Below are positions 8,120-18,563 of a DNA stretch of 64,000 bases, one piece after another. The translations under genes were made by a program, and so were the position numbers. The first letter of the stretch is position 1, and each line of letters begins with the position of its first letter. Below the pieces are notes generated by a model. It searched no databases. It saw only the letters and a list, made by a program, of their open reading frames with translations, and was not told the DNA's origin. Source of the stretch: Candidatus Nitrotoga sp. SPKER (GTDB lineage: Bacteria; Pseudomonadota; Gammaproteobacteria; Burkholderiales; Gallionellaceae); the NCBI GenBank assembly GCA_003402285.1, contig QFXG01000028.1, positions 295,422 to 359,421 on the forward strand, read 5' to 3'.

Positions 8120-10378
8120 GTGTTAAATGATGAGGATGAGCAATTAGGCGCCTCGATGCTTAAGAATACTAAAAGCATTGTCGTTGCCGGGAGTGGTGAG
8201 GAAGAAATACCGACAATTCAAATAAAGGAATTCACGCACTCTGAAGAGCCCCTGCAGATTGCTGTGGGGGAATCTGAGACGGCGCGGGAAAGCACCGCGG
8301 CTGCATTGCTTGCGGCCATTGTTGAATCGTCTGATGACATTATCATAAGTAAAAATTTGAATGGGATCATAAAGTCATGGAATTTGGCGGCAGAGCGGAT
8401 TTTTGGATATTCACAAGCCGAGGCTGTTGGTAAGCATATTAGCCTTGTGATTCCATCCGACCGGCTTGCTGAAGAGCATGAAATAATGGGAAATATAAAA
8501 TCAGGACAACGAATATCCCACTTTGAGACCATACGCCGCCGAAAAGATGGAAGTTTAGTTGAACTTTCAATTACTGTATCTCCTATAAAAGATACACAAG
8601 GGAATATTATCGGGGCTTCTAAAATTGCCCGCGACATTACAGCCCGTAAGACTGTTGAAAAAGAATTGACTGAAGAGCGGGAAACACTGGAAACGCTTAA
8701 TCGCTTGGCGCCGGTTCTAACTTCGATTTTAGACCTGAAATCGCTGATTCAGCATGTAACAGATGAAACCACAAAAATTATCGGCGCTGCTTTCGGGGCT
8801 TTTTTTTATCATGTCATTAATGATGATGGAAAAGCCTTCTTACTCTATACCCTTTCCGGTGCACCCAAAGAAGCTTTTGCCCGTCTTGGGATGCCGCAAG
8901 CCACGGCAGTATTCGGTCTCACTTTACAGGGGGAAGGTACTCTATTATCTGATGATATAACAGTCGATCCACACTACGATCAGATAAAACCTAATGCAGA
9001 AATGCTCACCGAACATTTGCCAGTGAAAAGTTTCCTGGCTGTTCCCGTTATATCGCGAAGCGGGGAAGTGATCGGGGGTCTTTCCTTTGGGCATCCTGAT
9101 AGAGCCGCTTTCGCGGATCGTGATCTACGAGTAGTGGAAGGTATTGCAGCTTTAATGGCCGTGGGTATTGATAACGCACGGTTATATGACCAGGTAAAGC
9201 TTGGGAAGAAGAAAGCGGAAGAAGCCAATAGGGCGAAAACAGATTTTTTAACTACAATGAGCCATGAGATCAGAACACCGATGAATGCTATTGTAGGTCT
9301 GTCCAATATTCTCTTGATGAGCTCACCTCTAACGGTAAAACAAACGGACTTTATAAAAACGCTTCAGTCCTCATCGAATGCATTACTTATATTGATAAAT
9401 GACTTGCTCGATCTTTCCAAGATCGAGGCACGAACTGTGGAACTCGAAGACACTCCATTTTCACTACATAAACTCGTGGAAGAAATTGTCCACATGTCCT
9501 CAGTGCAAGCGAAAGAAAAGGGACTCATTTTTACCGCTGATATTGAAAGCGTAAACACCCTGATTTTCCGTGGTGATCCGACGAGGCTACGCCAAATACT
9601 AAATAATCTATGTAGTAACGCCGTCAAATTCACTGAATATGGGCAGGTATCCTTACAGATTTTAAATGAAGAGGGAGATGACCTAGGGTTGGCTAAAATT
9701 TCCATTATTGTTTCAGATACGGGTATCGGTATCGCTGAGGAAAAACTGGATCTTATCTTTGAAAAATTCGTTCAAGCCGATCCGTCCATAAATCGTCGAT
9801 ATGGAGGCACGGGGCTCGGTTTATCTATTACGAAAAGCCTCGTTACTACTATGGGAGGCACGATTTCGGTGATGAGTAAGGTGAATGATGGCTCAGTGTT
9901 TACTGCTAGCCTGCAACTTCGTCTCGCCACTCAAGAAGATCTTTCTGGCCGAAATACTATTTTAATGCCAACCTTGTATGAGCCTATCCAAAATAAAAAG
10001 CCGTACATCCTTATCATAGAAGATCATGAGGCCAATATTATGGTGGCTAGCGCATTTCTAGATAGCTTAGGGTATGACTATGACGTTGCAAGAAATGGAA
10101 CAGAGGCACTGAAAAAAATCAAAGTTCTACAATATGATGTAGCGCTTATGGATGTGCAAATGCCCGGTTTAAATGGGTATGAGACGACGCAATTATTCCG
10201 AAACGAAGAAAAGAATGGGGGGAAAAGAAGATTGCCTATTATTGGAGTTACTGCTCATGCAATGGCAGGAGAAAAAGAGCGCTGTCTTAGCGCTGGAATG
10301 GATGATTACATGTCAAAACCATTTAACCTCATAGATTTGCGCAGTAAAATTGATGCACTTATTAGCAATAATATGTAA
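8120..10378 (+). CDS. Hybrid sensor histidine kinase (PAS-GAF-HisKA-HATPase-REC)
   Basis: A 752-residue signalling protein. Domains in order: PAS about 62-176 (with its C-terminal PAC part ending RDITARK), GAF about 195-356, a short coiled linker, HisKA with phospho-acceptor H382 in MSHEIRTPMNA, HATPase with N-box around 495-505 and glycine loops DTGIGI (533-538) and GTGLGL (563-568), and a C-terminal receiver with phospho-acceptor D678 (ALMDVQMPG) and K733 (SKPF). There are no transmembrane segments, so it senses in the cytoplasm. It starts at GTG 8120 with CGGAGG six bases upstream. No response regulator or HPt gene is adjacent, so the output partner is unknown. It could feed a separate phosphorelay. 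Confidence 0.93.
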   Translation: MLNDEDEQLGASMLKNTKSIVVAGSGEEEIPTIQIKEFTHSEEPLQIAVGESETARESTAAALLAAIVESSDDIIISKNLNGIIKSWNLAAERIFGYSQAEAVGKHISLVIPSDRLAEEHEIMGNIKSGQRISHFETIRRRKDGSLVELSITVSPIKDTQGNIIGASKIARDITARKTVEKELTEERETLETLNRLAPVLTSILDLKSLIQHVTDETTKIIGAAFGAFFYHVINDDGKAFLLYTLSGAPKEAFARLGMPQATAVFGLTLQGEGTLLSDDITVDPHYDQIKPNAEMLTEHLPVKSFLAVPVISRSGEVIGGLSFGHPDRAAFADRDLRVVEGIAALMAVGIDNARLYDQVKLGKKKAEEANRAKTDFLTTMSHEIRTPMNAIVGLSNILLMSSPLTVKQTDFIKTLQSSSNALLILINDLLDLSKIEARTVELEDTPFSLHKLVEEIVHMSSVQAKEKGLIFTADIESVNTLIFRGDPTRLRQILNNLCSNAVKFTEYGQVSLQILNEEGDDLGLAKISIIVSDTGIGIAEEKLDLIFEKFVQADPSINRRYGGTGLGLSITKSLVTTMGGTISVMSKVNDGSVFTASLQLRLATQEDLSGRNTILMPTLYEPIQNKKPYILIIEDHEANIMVASAFLDSLGYDYDVARNGTEALKKIKVLQYDVALMDVQMPGLNGYETTQLFRNEEKNGGKRRLPIIGVTAHAMAGEKERCLSAGMDDYMSKPFNLIDLRSKIDALISNNM

Positions 10379-10450
10379 GGATACTTATTCCCTCTGCATT
10401 GCTAGCTTCATTGCAATTAGTTTTTGACGCTACACCTATCATGGCTAATG

Positions 10451-10480
10451 TTGCGATTAAGCAATAGCATGGTTTAGAAT
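10451..10480 (+). promoter_or_regulatory. Sigma-70-type promoter candidate for the mla operon
   Basis: TTGCGA (10451-10456), an 18-bp spacer and TAGAAT (10475-10480). The predicted start of transcription is about 26 bases before the GTG of mlaF, leaving room for the AAGGTG ribosome-binding sequence. Confidence 0.5.
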
Positions 10481-10512
10481 GCCCGTCTACCGGACAATCA
10501 AGGTGTTGATAC

Positions 10513-11322
10513 GTGTCATCTCAAGCGCTGGTCGAAATTCGCGACGTCAATTTTGCCTATGACAGCCGCCCCATACTAAAAGGTGTCAATCTCACTTTCC
10601 CCAAAGGCAAAGTAATTGCAGTCATGGGCGGTAGTGGCTGTGGCAAAACTACATTGCTACAGCTTATAGGCGGTGCGCTCAAACCAAGCAGCGGCTATGT
10701 GAAAGTTGATGGACAAGTAATACATGAGCTTGATCATAAAGGTTTGTATCGCATGCGTCGCAGGATGGGCATGCTCTTTCAATTCGGTGCGTTATTCACG
10801 GATATGTCCGTGTATGACAATGTGGCGTTTCAGATGCGCGAGCATACTGATTTGCCGGAAGAAATCATCCGGGATTTAGTGCTGATGAAGCTGCATGCGG
10901 TGGGTTTGCGCGGCACGCATCATCTAATGCCTGCTGAGCTTTCGGGCGGCATGGCACGACGCGTTGCGCTGGCTCGTACGGTGGCCTTGGATCCGATGTT
11001 AATTATGTACGATGAGCCGTTTGCCGGACTGGATCCCATCTCGCTTACCGTAGTGGGTAATCTCATTCGTCGCCTGAACGATGCGTTGGGTGCGACTTCG
11101 GTCGTAGTCACACATGACGTGCAGGAATCGCTCAAACTTGTCGACTATATTTATTTTATTGCCAATGGGGTAGTAGTTGCAGAAGGGACGCCGGCTGAAA
11201 TCAGTATTTCCGATAAACCGTTCGTGCATCAATTTGTGCATGGCGAAATGGATGGCCCCGTTCCATTCCATTATCCCTCCAGTGATTACGGGCAAGATTT
11301 GAATTTGCAGCCGAGGCGATGA
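10513..11322 (+). CDS. mlaF: Mla lipid-transport ABC ATPase
   Basis: ATPase of the inner-membrane MlaFEDB complex, which moves phospholipids between the inner membrane and the periplasmic carrier MlaC and maintains outer-membrane asymmetry. It has 269 residues with Walker A GGSGCGKTT, signature LSGGMARR and Walker B LIMYDEPFAGLDP. The start is GTG at 10513 with AAGGTG upstream. The stop overlaps the mlaE start in ATGA, so translation of the two subunits is coupled. The five mla genes are contiguous and in the same order as in Escherichia coli. Confidence 0.95.
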   Translation: MSSQALVEIRDVNFAYDSRPILKGVNLTFPKGKVIAVMGGSGCGKTTLLQLIGGALKPSSGYVKVDGQVIHELDHKGLYRMRRRMGMLFQFGALFTDMSVYDNVAFQMREHTDLPEEIIRDLVLMKLHAVGLRGTHHLMPAELSGGMARRVALARTVALDPMLIMYDEPFAGLDPISLTVVGNLIRRLNDALGATSVVVTHDVQESLKLVDYIYFIANGVVVAEGTPAEISISDKPFVHQFVHGEMDGPVPFHYPSSDYGQDLNLQPRR

Positions 11323-12107
11323 CTATCGTTGAAAATCTGAGATTTTTAGGACATCGTATTGTGAATGCGGTATGGCGTATTGGATATGCCTCTCGCTTTT
11401 TCATGATGATCCTTTTTTATTCCGGGACTAGCTTTCGACGCTTCCACTTGACCATCAAGGAATTATTTTCAAGTGGGGTGATGTCGCTGATTATAATTTT
11501 GGTGGCAGGCACATTTGTCGGTATGGTGTTGGGGTTGCAGGGTTATGAGACTCTCAAACGTTACGGCTCTGAATCTGCACTGGGATCACTCGTAGCGCTA
11601 AGTTTGGTGCGCGAATTGGGGCCAGTGTTGGCTGCCCTGCTGTTTGCAAGTCGCGCAGGTTCAGCGATGACTGCGGAGATTGGTTTGATGAAAGCCACTG
11701 AACAGATTTCCGCGATGGAGATGATGGCAATCAACCCGATAGCGCGCGTGGTAGCACCTCGTTTTTGGGCGGGAGTCATCTCTATGCCGCTGCTATCGGC
11801 GTTATTTTCCGCCATGGGCGTATTTGGTGGATATGTGGTGGGGGTGGTGCTGATCGGTGTTGATCAAGGTTCATTCTGGTCACAAATGCAGGCTGGGGTC
11901 GATTTTCAGCACGACATAGTGAACGGGATGCTTAAGAGCTTCGTGTTTGGAGTAGCGGTCACGGCCATAGCATTGTTCGAAGGCTATGATGCACCACCTA
12001 CTGCAGAAGGGGTGTCCGGTGCAACAACACGTACAGTCGTTGAGTCGTCTCTGACAATTTTATTCTTGGATTTTATTTTGACCGCATTCATGTTTCAAGG
12101 GGGGTAG
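11319..12107 (+). CDS. mlaE: Mla lipid-transport permease
   Basis: Integral membrane subunit of the Mla transporter (MlaE/YrbE permease family), 262 residues. It carries the family core GTFVGMVLGLQGYETL, then VRELGPVLAALLFASRAGSAMTAEIG, and several hydrophobic segments including the C-terminal TILFLDFILTAFMF. It begins at the ATG overlapping the mlaF stop and ends two bases before the mlaD ATG. It partners with MlaF (ATP hydrolysis), MlaD (MCE ring) and MlaB. Confidence 0.95.
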   Translation: MTIVENLRFLGHRIVNAVWRIGYASRFFMMILFYSGTSFRRFHLTIKELFSSGVMSLIIILVAGTFVGMVLGLQGYETLKRYGSESALGSLVALSLVRELGPVLAALLFASRAGSAMTAEIGLMKATEQISAMEMMAINPIARVVAPRFWAGVISMPLLSALFSAMGVFGGYVVGVVLIGVDQGSFWSQMQAGVDFQHDIVNGMLKSFVFGVAVTAIALFEGYDAPPTAEGVSGATTRTVVESSLTILFLDFILTAFMFQGG

Positions 12108-12108
12108 T

Positions 12109-12570
12109 ATGAAACGCACCACGCTAGATTTATGGGTCGGCTTATTTGTCGTGGCTGGCTTAGCGGCACTGGCAGTGCTAGCACTAAAGGTGGGGAACCT
12201 AAGTACGTACAATATGTCCGACACATACCAGTTGCAGGCTCATTTTTCTAATATTGGCGGCCTTAAATCTCAGGCATCCATCAAAAGTTCAGGCGTACTC
12301 ATCGGACGAGTAGGCGAGATCACGCTAGATTCCAAGCGTTATGAAGCTAAAGTGACTATGACTATAGACAAGCGCTATCAGTTTCCAAAAGATACATTCG
12401 CTAATATTTTGACTTCAGGATTGTTAGGTGAGCAGTATATCGGCTTGATTCCGGGTGGTGATGAAGAATTTCTGAAGGCAGGTGACGAAATCAAGAAAAC
12501 ACAGTCGGCTGTAGTCTTGGAGGATTTAATCAGCAGGTTCTTATACAGCAAAGCTGAAGATTCCAAATAA
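12109..12570 (+). CDS. mlaD: Mla MCE-domain substrate-binding subunit
   Basis: A 153-residue protein with one N-terminal membrane anchor (about residues 9-28, LWVGLFVVAGLAALAVLAL) and one MCE domain (about 38-116; ASIKSSGVLIGRVGEI, ILTSGLLGEQYIGL). It forms the periplasmic hexameric ring on MlaFE through which lipid passes to MlaC. The short C-terminal tail (EDLISRFLYSKAEDSK) is typical of single-MCE proteins. It follows mlaE without a gap. Confidence 0.94.
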   Translation: MKRTTLDLWVGLFVVAGLAALAVLALKVGNLSTYNMSDTYQLQAHFSNIGGLKSQASIKSSGVLIGRVGEITLDSKRYEAKVTMTIDKRYQFPKDTFANILTSGLLGEQYIGLIPGGDEEFLKAGDEIKKTQSAVVLEDLISRFLYSKAEDSK

Positions 12571-12594
12571 CTTAATAAATTACTAAAGGTAGAT

Positions 12595-13233
12595 ATGAAT
12601 AAAATAATTGCATTGTGGATAGGAGTGTTGCTGGCGTGTGTGTCGCTGGGTGTGCGTGCGGATACGCCGGAACCGGAAGCGCTGATCAGGAATACCGTAG
12701 ATGAAGTGTTAGCCATCGTTAAACGGGATAAGGATATTCAGACGGGTAATACGAAGAAAGCTATTGAATTGGTGGATGCAAAGGTGCTGCCACATTTTAA
12801 TTTTACTCGCATGACCAAGCTTGCCGTAGGCAAAAACTGGAGTAGTGCTACGCCGGAACAGAAGAAAGTCTTGGAAATCGAGTTTCGCAATTTGCTGGTT
12901 CGTACGTATACAACGGCATTCACTACTTACCAGAATCAGGAGGTTGAAGTGAAACCGCTCAAAATGGCAAATGATGCCACTGAAGCGACTGTAAAAACTT
13001 TTATTATTAATAAAGGCAAACCCCCTCTACCCGTCAATTATGATATGGAAAAAACCGCTCATGGTTGGAAGGTGTATGACCTATCGATTGAAGGTGTAAG
13101 TTTGGTAACCAACTATCGCGGTACCTTCGCTGAGAAAATTCAGAAAAGTGGCGTTGATGGATTAATTAAAATGTTAGTGGAAAAAAATCAGGCGCAAACC
13201 GGCACAATGTCGCCTAAGGCGGCATCCAAGTGA
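12595..13233 (+). CDS. mlaC: Mla periplasmic phospholipid carrier
   Basis: A 212-residue secreted protein (Ttg2D/MlaC family) that ferries phospholipid between the outer-membrane and inner-membrane Mla complexes. The N-terminus is a clear signal peptide with cleavage expected after VRA (about residue 22). Family features include the conserved TRMTKLAVGKNWSSATPEQKK and FRNLLVRTYTTAF regions. Its stop overlaps the next start (GTGA), coupling it to mlaB. Confidence 0.94.
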   Translation: MNKIIALWIGVLLACVSLGVRADTPEPEALIRNTVDEVLAIVKRDKDIQTGNTKKAIELVDAKVLPHFNFTRMTKLAVGKNWSSATPEQKKVLEIEFRNLLVRTYTTAFTTYQNQEVEVKPLKMANDATEATVKTFIINKGKPPLPVNYDMEKTAHGWKVYDLSIEGVSLVTNYRGTFAEKIQKSGVDGLIKMLVEKNQAQTGTMSPKAASK

Positions 13234-13529
13234 GTGACAATAGCCGTATGCAAGTAACGAGTCATCTGACCATTGAAACGGTTACCTCCCTGTTCAAAAG
13301 TGGTTTACAAATCTCTGGAGAAACACCGCTGGTGGTTGACTTGACTCAGGTAGAAATAGTGGATTCTGCTGCGGTCAGTTTGTTGCTAGCTTGGCTACGC
13401 GAGGCACAACGGAGTAGTGTGAAGCTGAGTTTTGCTCATATTCCAGAGAATTTATTAAGTTTGGCTCGTTTATATGGCGTTGCGGACATGCTGCCGCTAT
13501 GCGGTAATGATTTCGCACAGCCGTCGTGA
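13230..13529 (+). CDS. mlaB: Mla STAS-domain subunit
   Basis: A 99-residue cytoplasmic STAS-domain protein that binds the MlaF ATPase and stabilises the complex. The core LVVDLTQVEIVDSAAVSLLL matches the STAS beta-alpha motif with the conserved DSA. It starts at GTG 13230 overlapping the mlaC stop as GTGA. The downstream ABC ATPase gene begins about 13 bases after its stop, though an alternative upstream start would overlap it. Confidence 0.9.
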   Translation: MSDNSRMQVTSHLTIETVTSLFKSGLQISGETPLVVDLTQVEIVDSAAVSLLLAWLREAQRSSVKLSFAHIPENLLSLARLYGVADMLPLCGNDFAQPS

Positions 13530-13542
13530 TCCATTCAATTTG

Positions 13543-14445
13543 ATGCCACCTGCTATTGATGTACGCCAAGCACGCAAGCGCTATGGTCAATTGCAAGCAT
13601 TGGACGGCGTGGATTTGCGTATTGAGCAGGGTGAGTTCGTCGGTTTACTTGGCCCCAATGGTGCGGGCAAAACCACGCTGATTAACCTGCTGGCCGGGCT
13701 TGCATTGCCAGATGATGGGCAGCTCTCCATACTGGGGCATAATGTAGTCAAGCAATATCGTGCCAGCCGTCGTGTGTTGGGTGTGGTGCCGCAAGAGTTG
13801 GCCTTTGATCCTTTTTTTACAGTGCGCGAAACGTTACGCTTGCAGTCTGGTTTTTTTGGATTGCGTCGTAACGATGCCTGGATCAATGAGGTCATGCGCC
13901 ACTTGGATTTGACCGGTAAGGCCGATACCAATATGCGCCGCCTCTCCGGCGGTATGAAGCGCCGTGTGTTGGTGGCGCAAGCCTTGGTGCATAAGCCCCC
14001 CGTTATTGTGTTAGATGAACCAACTGCCGGGGTAGACGTGGAGCTACGCCAATCGTTATGGCGCTTCATCCAGCAGCTTAACCGCGAGGGGCATACCATT
14101 CTGTTAACGACCCATTATCTGGAAGAAGCGGAAGCTTTATGCACACGGATTGCCATGCTCAAGCATGGCCGGATTGTAGCGCTGGACAGCACACAAAACT
14201 TACTTAGTAATTTGGCCGGTTGTCGCGTCAGACTCAAACTAGCGGGTTGTCTACCTGTTGCATTACTGCCGCACGTGGTCGAACAGACAAACAGCGATTA
14301 CCTGCTAGCTTTGCCAACTTATCAAGCATTGGAGTCAGTGCTGGCGGAATTGCGTATGGCTGGGGTTGCGGTGCAGGAGATGACCTTGCAGCAGTCCGAT
14401 CTGGAAGAAGTCTTTCTACGGTTGGTGGGGCGGACCGTGCAGTGA
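13543..14445 (+). CDS. ABC-2 type exporter, ATP-binding subunit
   Basis: ATPase of a two-gene export system resembling E. coli YadG/YadH. It has Walker [11 protein letters not shown], the Q-loop PQELAFDPFFTVRE, signature LSGGMKRR and Walker B VIVLDEPTAGVD, plus a C-terminal regulatory region ending SDLEEVFLRLVGRTVQ. Starts at 13474 and 13507 also exist in frame. I chose ATG 13543 because it follows the mlaB stop by 13 bases and places the conserved ABC fold at the N-terminus as in relatives. The substrate is unknown. Linkage to mla and lpt genes suggests an envelope role. Confidence 0.88.
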   Translation: MPPAIDVRQARKRYGQLQALDGVDLRIEQGEFVGLLGPNGAGKTTLINLLAGLALPDDGQLSILGHNVVKQYRASRRVLGVVPQELAFDPFFTVRETLRLQSGFFGLRRNDAWINEVMRHLDLTGKADTNMRRLSGGMKRRVLVAQALVHKPPVIVLDEPTAGVDVELRQSLWRFIQQLNREGHTILLTTHYLEEAEALCTRIAMLKHGRIVALDSTQNLLSNLAGCRVRLKLAGCLPVALLPHVVEQTNSDYLLALPTYQALESVLAELRMAGVAVQEMTLQQSDLEEVFLRLVGRTVQ

Positions 14446-14452
14446 GGCGGGC

Positions 14453-15208
14453 ATGTTGAGTTTTTACAGTCTGCTCTACAAGGAGGTATTCCGGGTGTGG
14501 AAGGTGGGCTTCCAAACCGTGCTGGCTCCCGTGTTGACCGCATTGCTCTATCTGTTGATTTTTTCGCATGTACTCGCACAGCATGTCGAAGTGTATCCGG
14601 GGGTGCATTACACGGCTTTCCTGATCCCAGGACTGATGATGATGGCAATGTTGCAGAACGCTTTTGCTAACAGTTCTTCCAGCCTGATTCAGTCCAAGAT
14701 CACTGGCAATATCGTTTTTGTGCTGCTGGCGCCGATTGCCTATTGGGAATTCTTTGCGGCATATGTGCTCGCTTCCATGCTGCGCGGTTTAGTCGTTGGC
14801 ATAGGTGTATATTTAGCCGCGTTGTGGTTTGCCCAACCACCGTTGCAGTTTCCAATCTGGATTATAGTGTTCGCCGTTCTGGGAAGTGCAATGCTTGGCT
14901 CACTGGGCGTGGTGGCAGGGATGTGGGCAGAAAAATTTGATCAACTCGCAGGATTCCAAAATTTCATTATCATGCCGTTGACTTTTTTATCCGGTGTATT
15001 TTATTCCATACACTCGCTGCCGCCATTCTGGCAGGAGCTGTCGCGCTTCAACCCGTTTTTTTATGTGATAGATGGTTTTCGTTATGGATTTTTCGGTGTA
15101 TCGGACATTTCTCCTTGGGTGAGTTTAATGGTGACGAGTGGGTGCATGCTAGGTTTGACGCTGTTATCTTTGGCGCTGTTAAAGTCCGGATATAAATTGC
15201 GGTACTGA
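14453..15208 (+). CDS. ABC-2 type exporter, permease subunit
   Basis: A 251-residue inner-membrane protein of the ABC-2 permease family, YadH-like. There are about six hydrophobic segments and the family signature near the end of the core, IIMPLTFLSGVFYSIHSLPPFW, preceded by SSSLIQSKITGNIVFVLLAPI. It starts seven bases after the ATPase stop, so the pair forms one transporter. The transported substrate cannot be told from sequence. Confidence 0.9.
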   Translation: MLSFYSLLYKEVFRVWKVGFQTVLAPVLTALLYLLIFSHVLAQHVEVYPGVHYTAFLIPGLMMMAMLQNAFANSSSSLIQSKITGNIVFVLLAPIAYWEFFAAYVLASMLRGLVVGIGVYLAALWFAQPPLQFPIWIIVFAVLGSAMLGSLGVVAGMWAEKFDQLAGFQNFIIMPLTFLSGVFYSIHSLPPFWQELSRFNPFFYVIDGFRYGFFGVSDISPWVSLMVTSGCMLGLTLLSLALLKSGYKLRY

Positions 15209-15238
15209 CATAACGAAAATATGACAAGAATACATTAA

Positions 15239-16522
<1,284 letters not shown>

Positions 16523-16532
16523 AAGATACCGC

Positions 16533-17171
16533 ATGATTACCATCGCCTTATCCAAAGGGCGCATCTTTGAAGAGACCCTGCCTTTGCTGCAAGCAGCAGG
16601 CATTACGCCACTGGAAGCCCCAGAACCTACACGCAAGTTGATTTTATCCACCAATCGTGCCGACGTACGTCTTATTATCGTGCGCGCTTCCGATGTGCCG
16701 ACCTATGTGCAATACGGCGCTGCTGATTTAGGGATCGCGGGCAAGGATGTCCTTGATGAGCATGGCGGCATCGGCTTGTATCAGCCACTGGATTTAAATA
16801 TTGCGCGTTGCCGGATGATGGTGGCAGTAAGAAACGATTTTGATTATGACTCTGCGGTGCGTCAGGGCGCGCGCCTGCGTGTGGCGACTAAATACCTACA
16901 GACCGCACGGGAGCATTTTGCGGCTAAAGGCGTGCATGTGGATTTGATTAAATTATATGGTTCGATGGAGCTGGCGCCACTAGTTGGATTGTCAGATGCC
17001 ATCGTGGATTTGGTCAGTAGCGGTAACACACTGAAGGCCAATCATCTCAAAGCGGTAGAAGAGATTTCTGCGATTTCTTCGCGCCTAGTGGTGAATCAGG
17101 CCTCACTTAAACTCAAACATGCGGCTATTCAACCTATGTTGGATGCATTTTCCCTGGCGGTCGTTCAATGA
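16533..17171 (+). CDS. hisG: ATP phosphoribosyltransferase, short form
   Basis: Catalyses the first step of histidine biosynthesis, joining ATP and PRPP. At 212 residues it is the short form, which lacks the C-terminal regulatory domain and requires the HisZ regulatory subunit. hisZ is not in this window. Visible motifs: [15 protein letters not shown] at the N-terminus and [16 protein letters not shown], the PRPP-binding loop region. Its stop overlaps hisD in ATGA. Confidence 0.95.
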   Translation: MITIALSKGRIFEETLPLLQAAGITPLEAPEPTRKLILSTNRADVRLIIVRASDVPTYVQYGAADLGIAGKDVLDEHGGIGLYQPLDLNIARCRMMVAVRNDFDYDSAVRQGARLRVATKYLQTAREHFAAKGVHVDLIKLYGSMELAPLVGLSDAIVDLVSSGNTLKANHLKAVEEISAISSRLVVNQASLKLKHAAIQPMLDAFSLAVVQ

Positions 17172-18466
17172 ACATCAGACGACTTTCCACTCGGCAGCCA
17201 GATTTCAATTTGCAACTGGATAGGCTGCTGGCTTTCGAGGCAACCCAGGATCATCAGCTGGACGCGACTGTGGCGGCTATTCTGACGGATGTGCGCACAC
17301 GCGGGGATGTGGCCTTACTCGAATACACTCGACGCTTTGATCGTATGGAGGTGCATGATAGTGCAGCACTGGAGCTACCTCCTGCTGCCTTGCGTACTGC
17401 TTTTGAGGGATTGCCCGCCGCACAGCGCACCGCTCTGGAGCAAGCCGCACAGCGCGTTACCACGTACCATCAAAAGCAGTTACAAGCTTCATGGAGCTAT
17501 ACTGAAGCGGATGGCACGCTGCTTGGTCAGCAGATTACACCATTGGATCGGGTTGGTCTGTATGTGCCGGGCGGCAAGGCTGCCTATCCCTCTTCAGTGT
17601 TAATGAATGCACTACCGGCAAAAGTGGCTGGAGTGGGCGAACTTATTATGGTCGTACCGACTCCCGACGGAGTGCGAAACGCGCTGGTGTTGGCAGCAGC
17701 CTATCTGGCTGGGGTGGATCGGGTGTTCACTATTGGCGGGGCCCAAGCGATTGCGGCGTTGGCTTATGGTACAGCAACGGTGCCGCGCGTGGATAAAATC
17801 GTTGGCCCCGGCAACGCTTATGTGGCCGCTGCCAAGCGCCGCGTATTTGGGGTAGTTGGTATTGATATGGTGGCAGGGCCATCAGAGATTCTGGTGATCT
17901 GTGATGGCCAAACCGATCCGGACTGGATTGCGATGGATCTATTTTCTCAAGCAGAGCACGATGAATTAGCGCAGGCCATCCTGCTGACACCGGATGCGGC
18001 TTTCGCTACAGCCGTGGCGCAAAGTTCAGATCGTCTACTGGCGCAGATGCCGCGCCGTGACATCATACGCACTGCATTAGAGAACCGCGGTGCTTTGATT
18101 GATGTAGCTGATTTGGATGAGGCTTGTGCTATCAGCAACCGTATAGCACCGGAGCATCTTGAACTTTCAGTGGCTGATCCCCAGCAATGGCTGCCAAAAA
18201 TCAAGCATGCTGGGGCAATTTTCTTGGGCTGTTACACCTCTGAGTCGCTTGGTGATTATTGCGCTGGCCCTAACCACGTCCTGCCGACCTCTGGCACGGC
18301 TCGTTTTTCTTCCCCATTGGGCGTGTATGATTTTCAAAAACGCAGCAGTTTGATTCAAGTATCCGCGCAGGGTGCAGGGATGCTGGGCGAAATTGCAGAA
18401 GTGCTGGCGCTGGGAGAGGGCTTGCATGCGCATGCGCAGTCCGCCCGCTTACGAATAGGCTCGTGA
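17168..18466 (+). CDS. hisD: Histidinol dehydrogenase
   Basis: Zinc enzyme that oxidises L-histidinol to L-histidine in two NAD-dependent steps. The 432 residues include [16 protein letters not shown], the signature [11 protein letters not shown], the zinc/catalytic region [13 protein letters not shown] and APEHLEL, and [19 protein letters not shown]. It overlaps hisG in ATGA. No further his genes follow; the next gene, kdsD, has its own promoter. Confidence 0.97.
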   Translation: MNIRRLSTRQPDFNLQLDRLLAFEATQDHQLDATVAAILTDVRTRGDVALLEYTRRFDRMEVHDSAALELPPAALRTAFEGLPAAQRTALEQAAQRVTTYHQKQLQASWSYTEADGTLLGQQITPLDRVGLYVPGGKAAYPSSVLMNALPAKVAGVGELIMVVPTPDGVRNALVLAAAYLAGVDRVFTIGGAQAIAALAYGTATVPRVDKIVGPGNAYVAAAKRRVFGVVGIDMVAGPSEILVICDGQTDPDWIAMDLFSQAEHDELAQAILLTPDAAFATAVAQSSDRLLAQMPRRDIIRTALENRGALIDVADLDEACAISNRIAPEHLELSVADPQQWLPKIKHAGAIFLGCYTSESLGDYCAGPNHVLPTSGTARFSSPLGVYDFQKRSSLIQVSAQGAGMLGEIAEVLALGEGLHAHAQSARLRIGS

Positions 18467-18524
18467 ACTCGTTGAGAGTAAGACGTCTCATTTGAGATTG
18501 TTCGCACCGCACTGTTTTTCAAAA

Positions 18525-18555
18525 TTGCACTACACCCGAATGGCACTGTTATAAT
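18525..18555 (+). promoter_or_regulatory. Promoter for kdsD with predicted leaderless transcript
   Basis: TTGCAC (18525-18530), a 19-bp spacer and a perfect TATAAT (18550-18555). The -10 ends eight bases before the kdsD ATG at 18564, so transcription should start at or within two bases of the start codon. No Shine-Dalgarno lies in the interval (TCATCACC). Confidence 0.65.
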
Positions 18556-18563
18556 TCATCACC

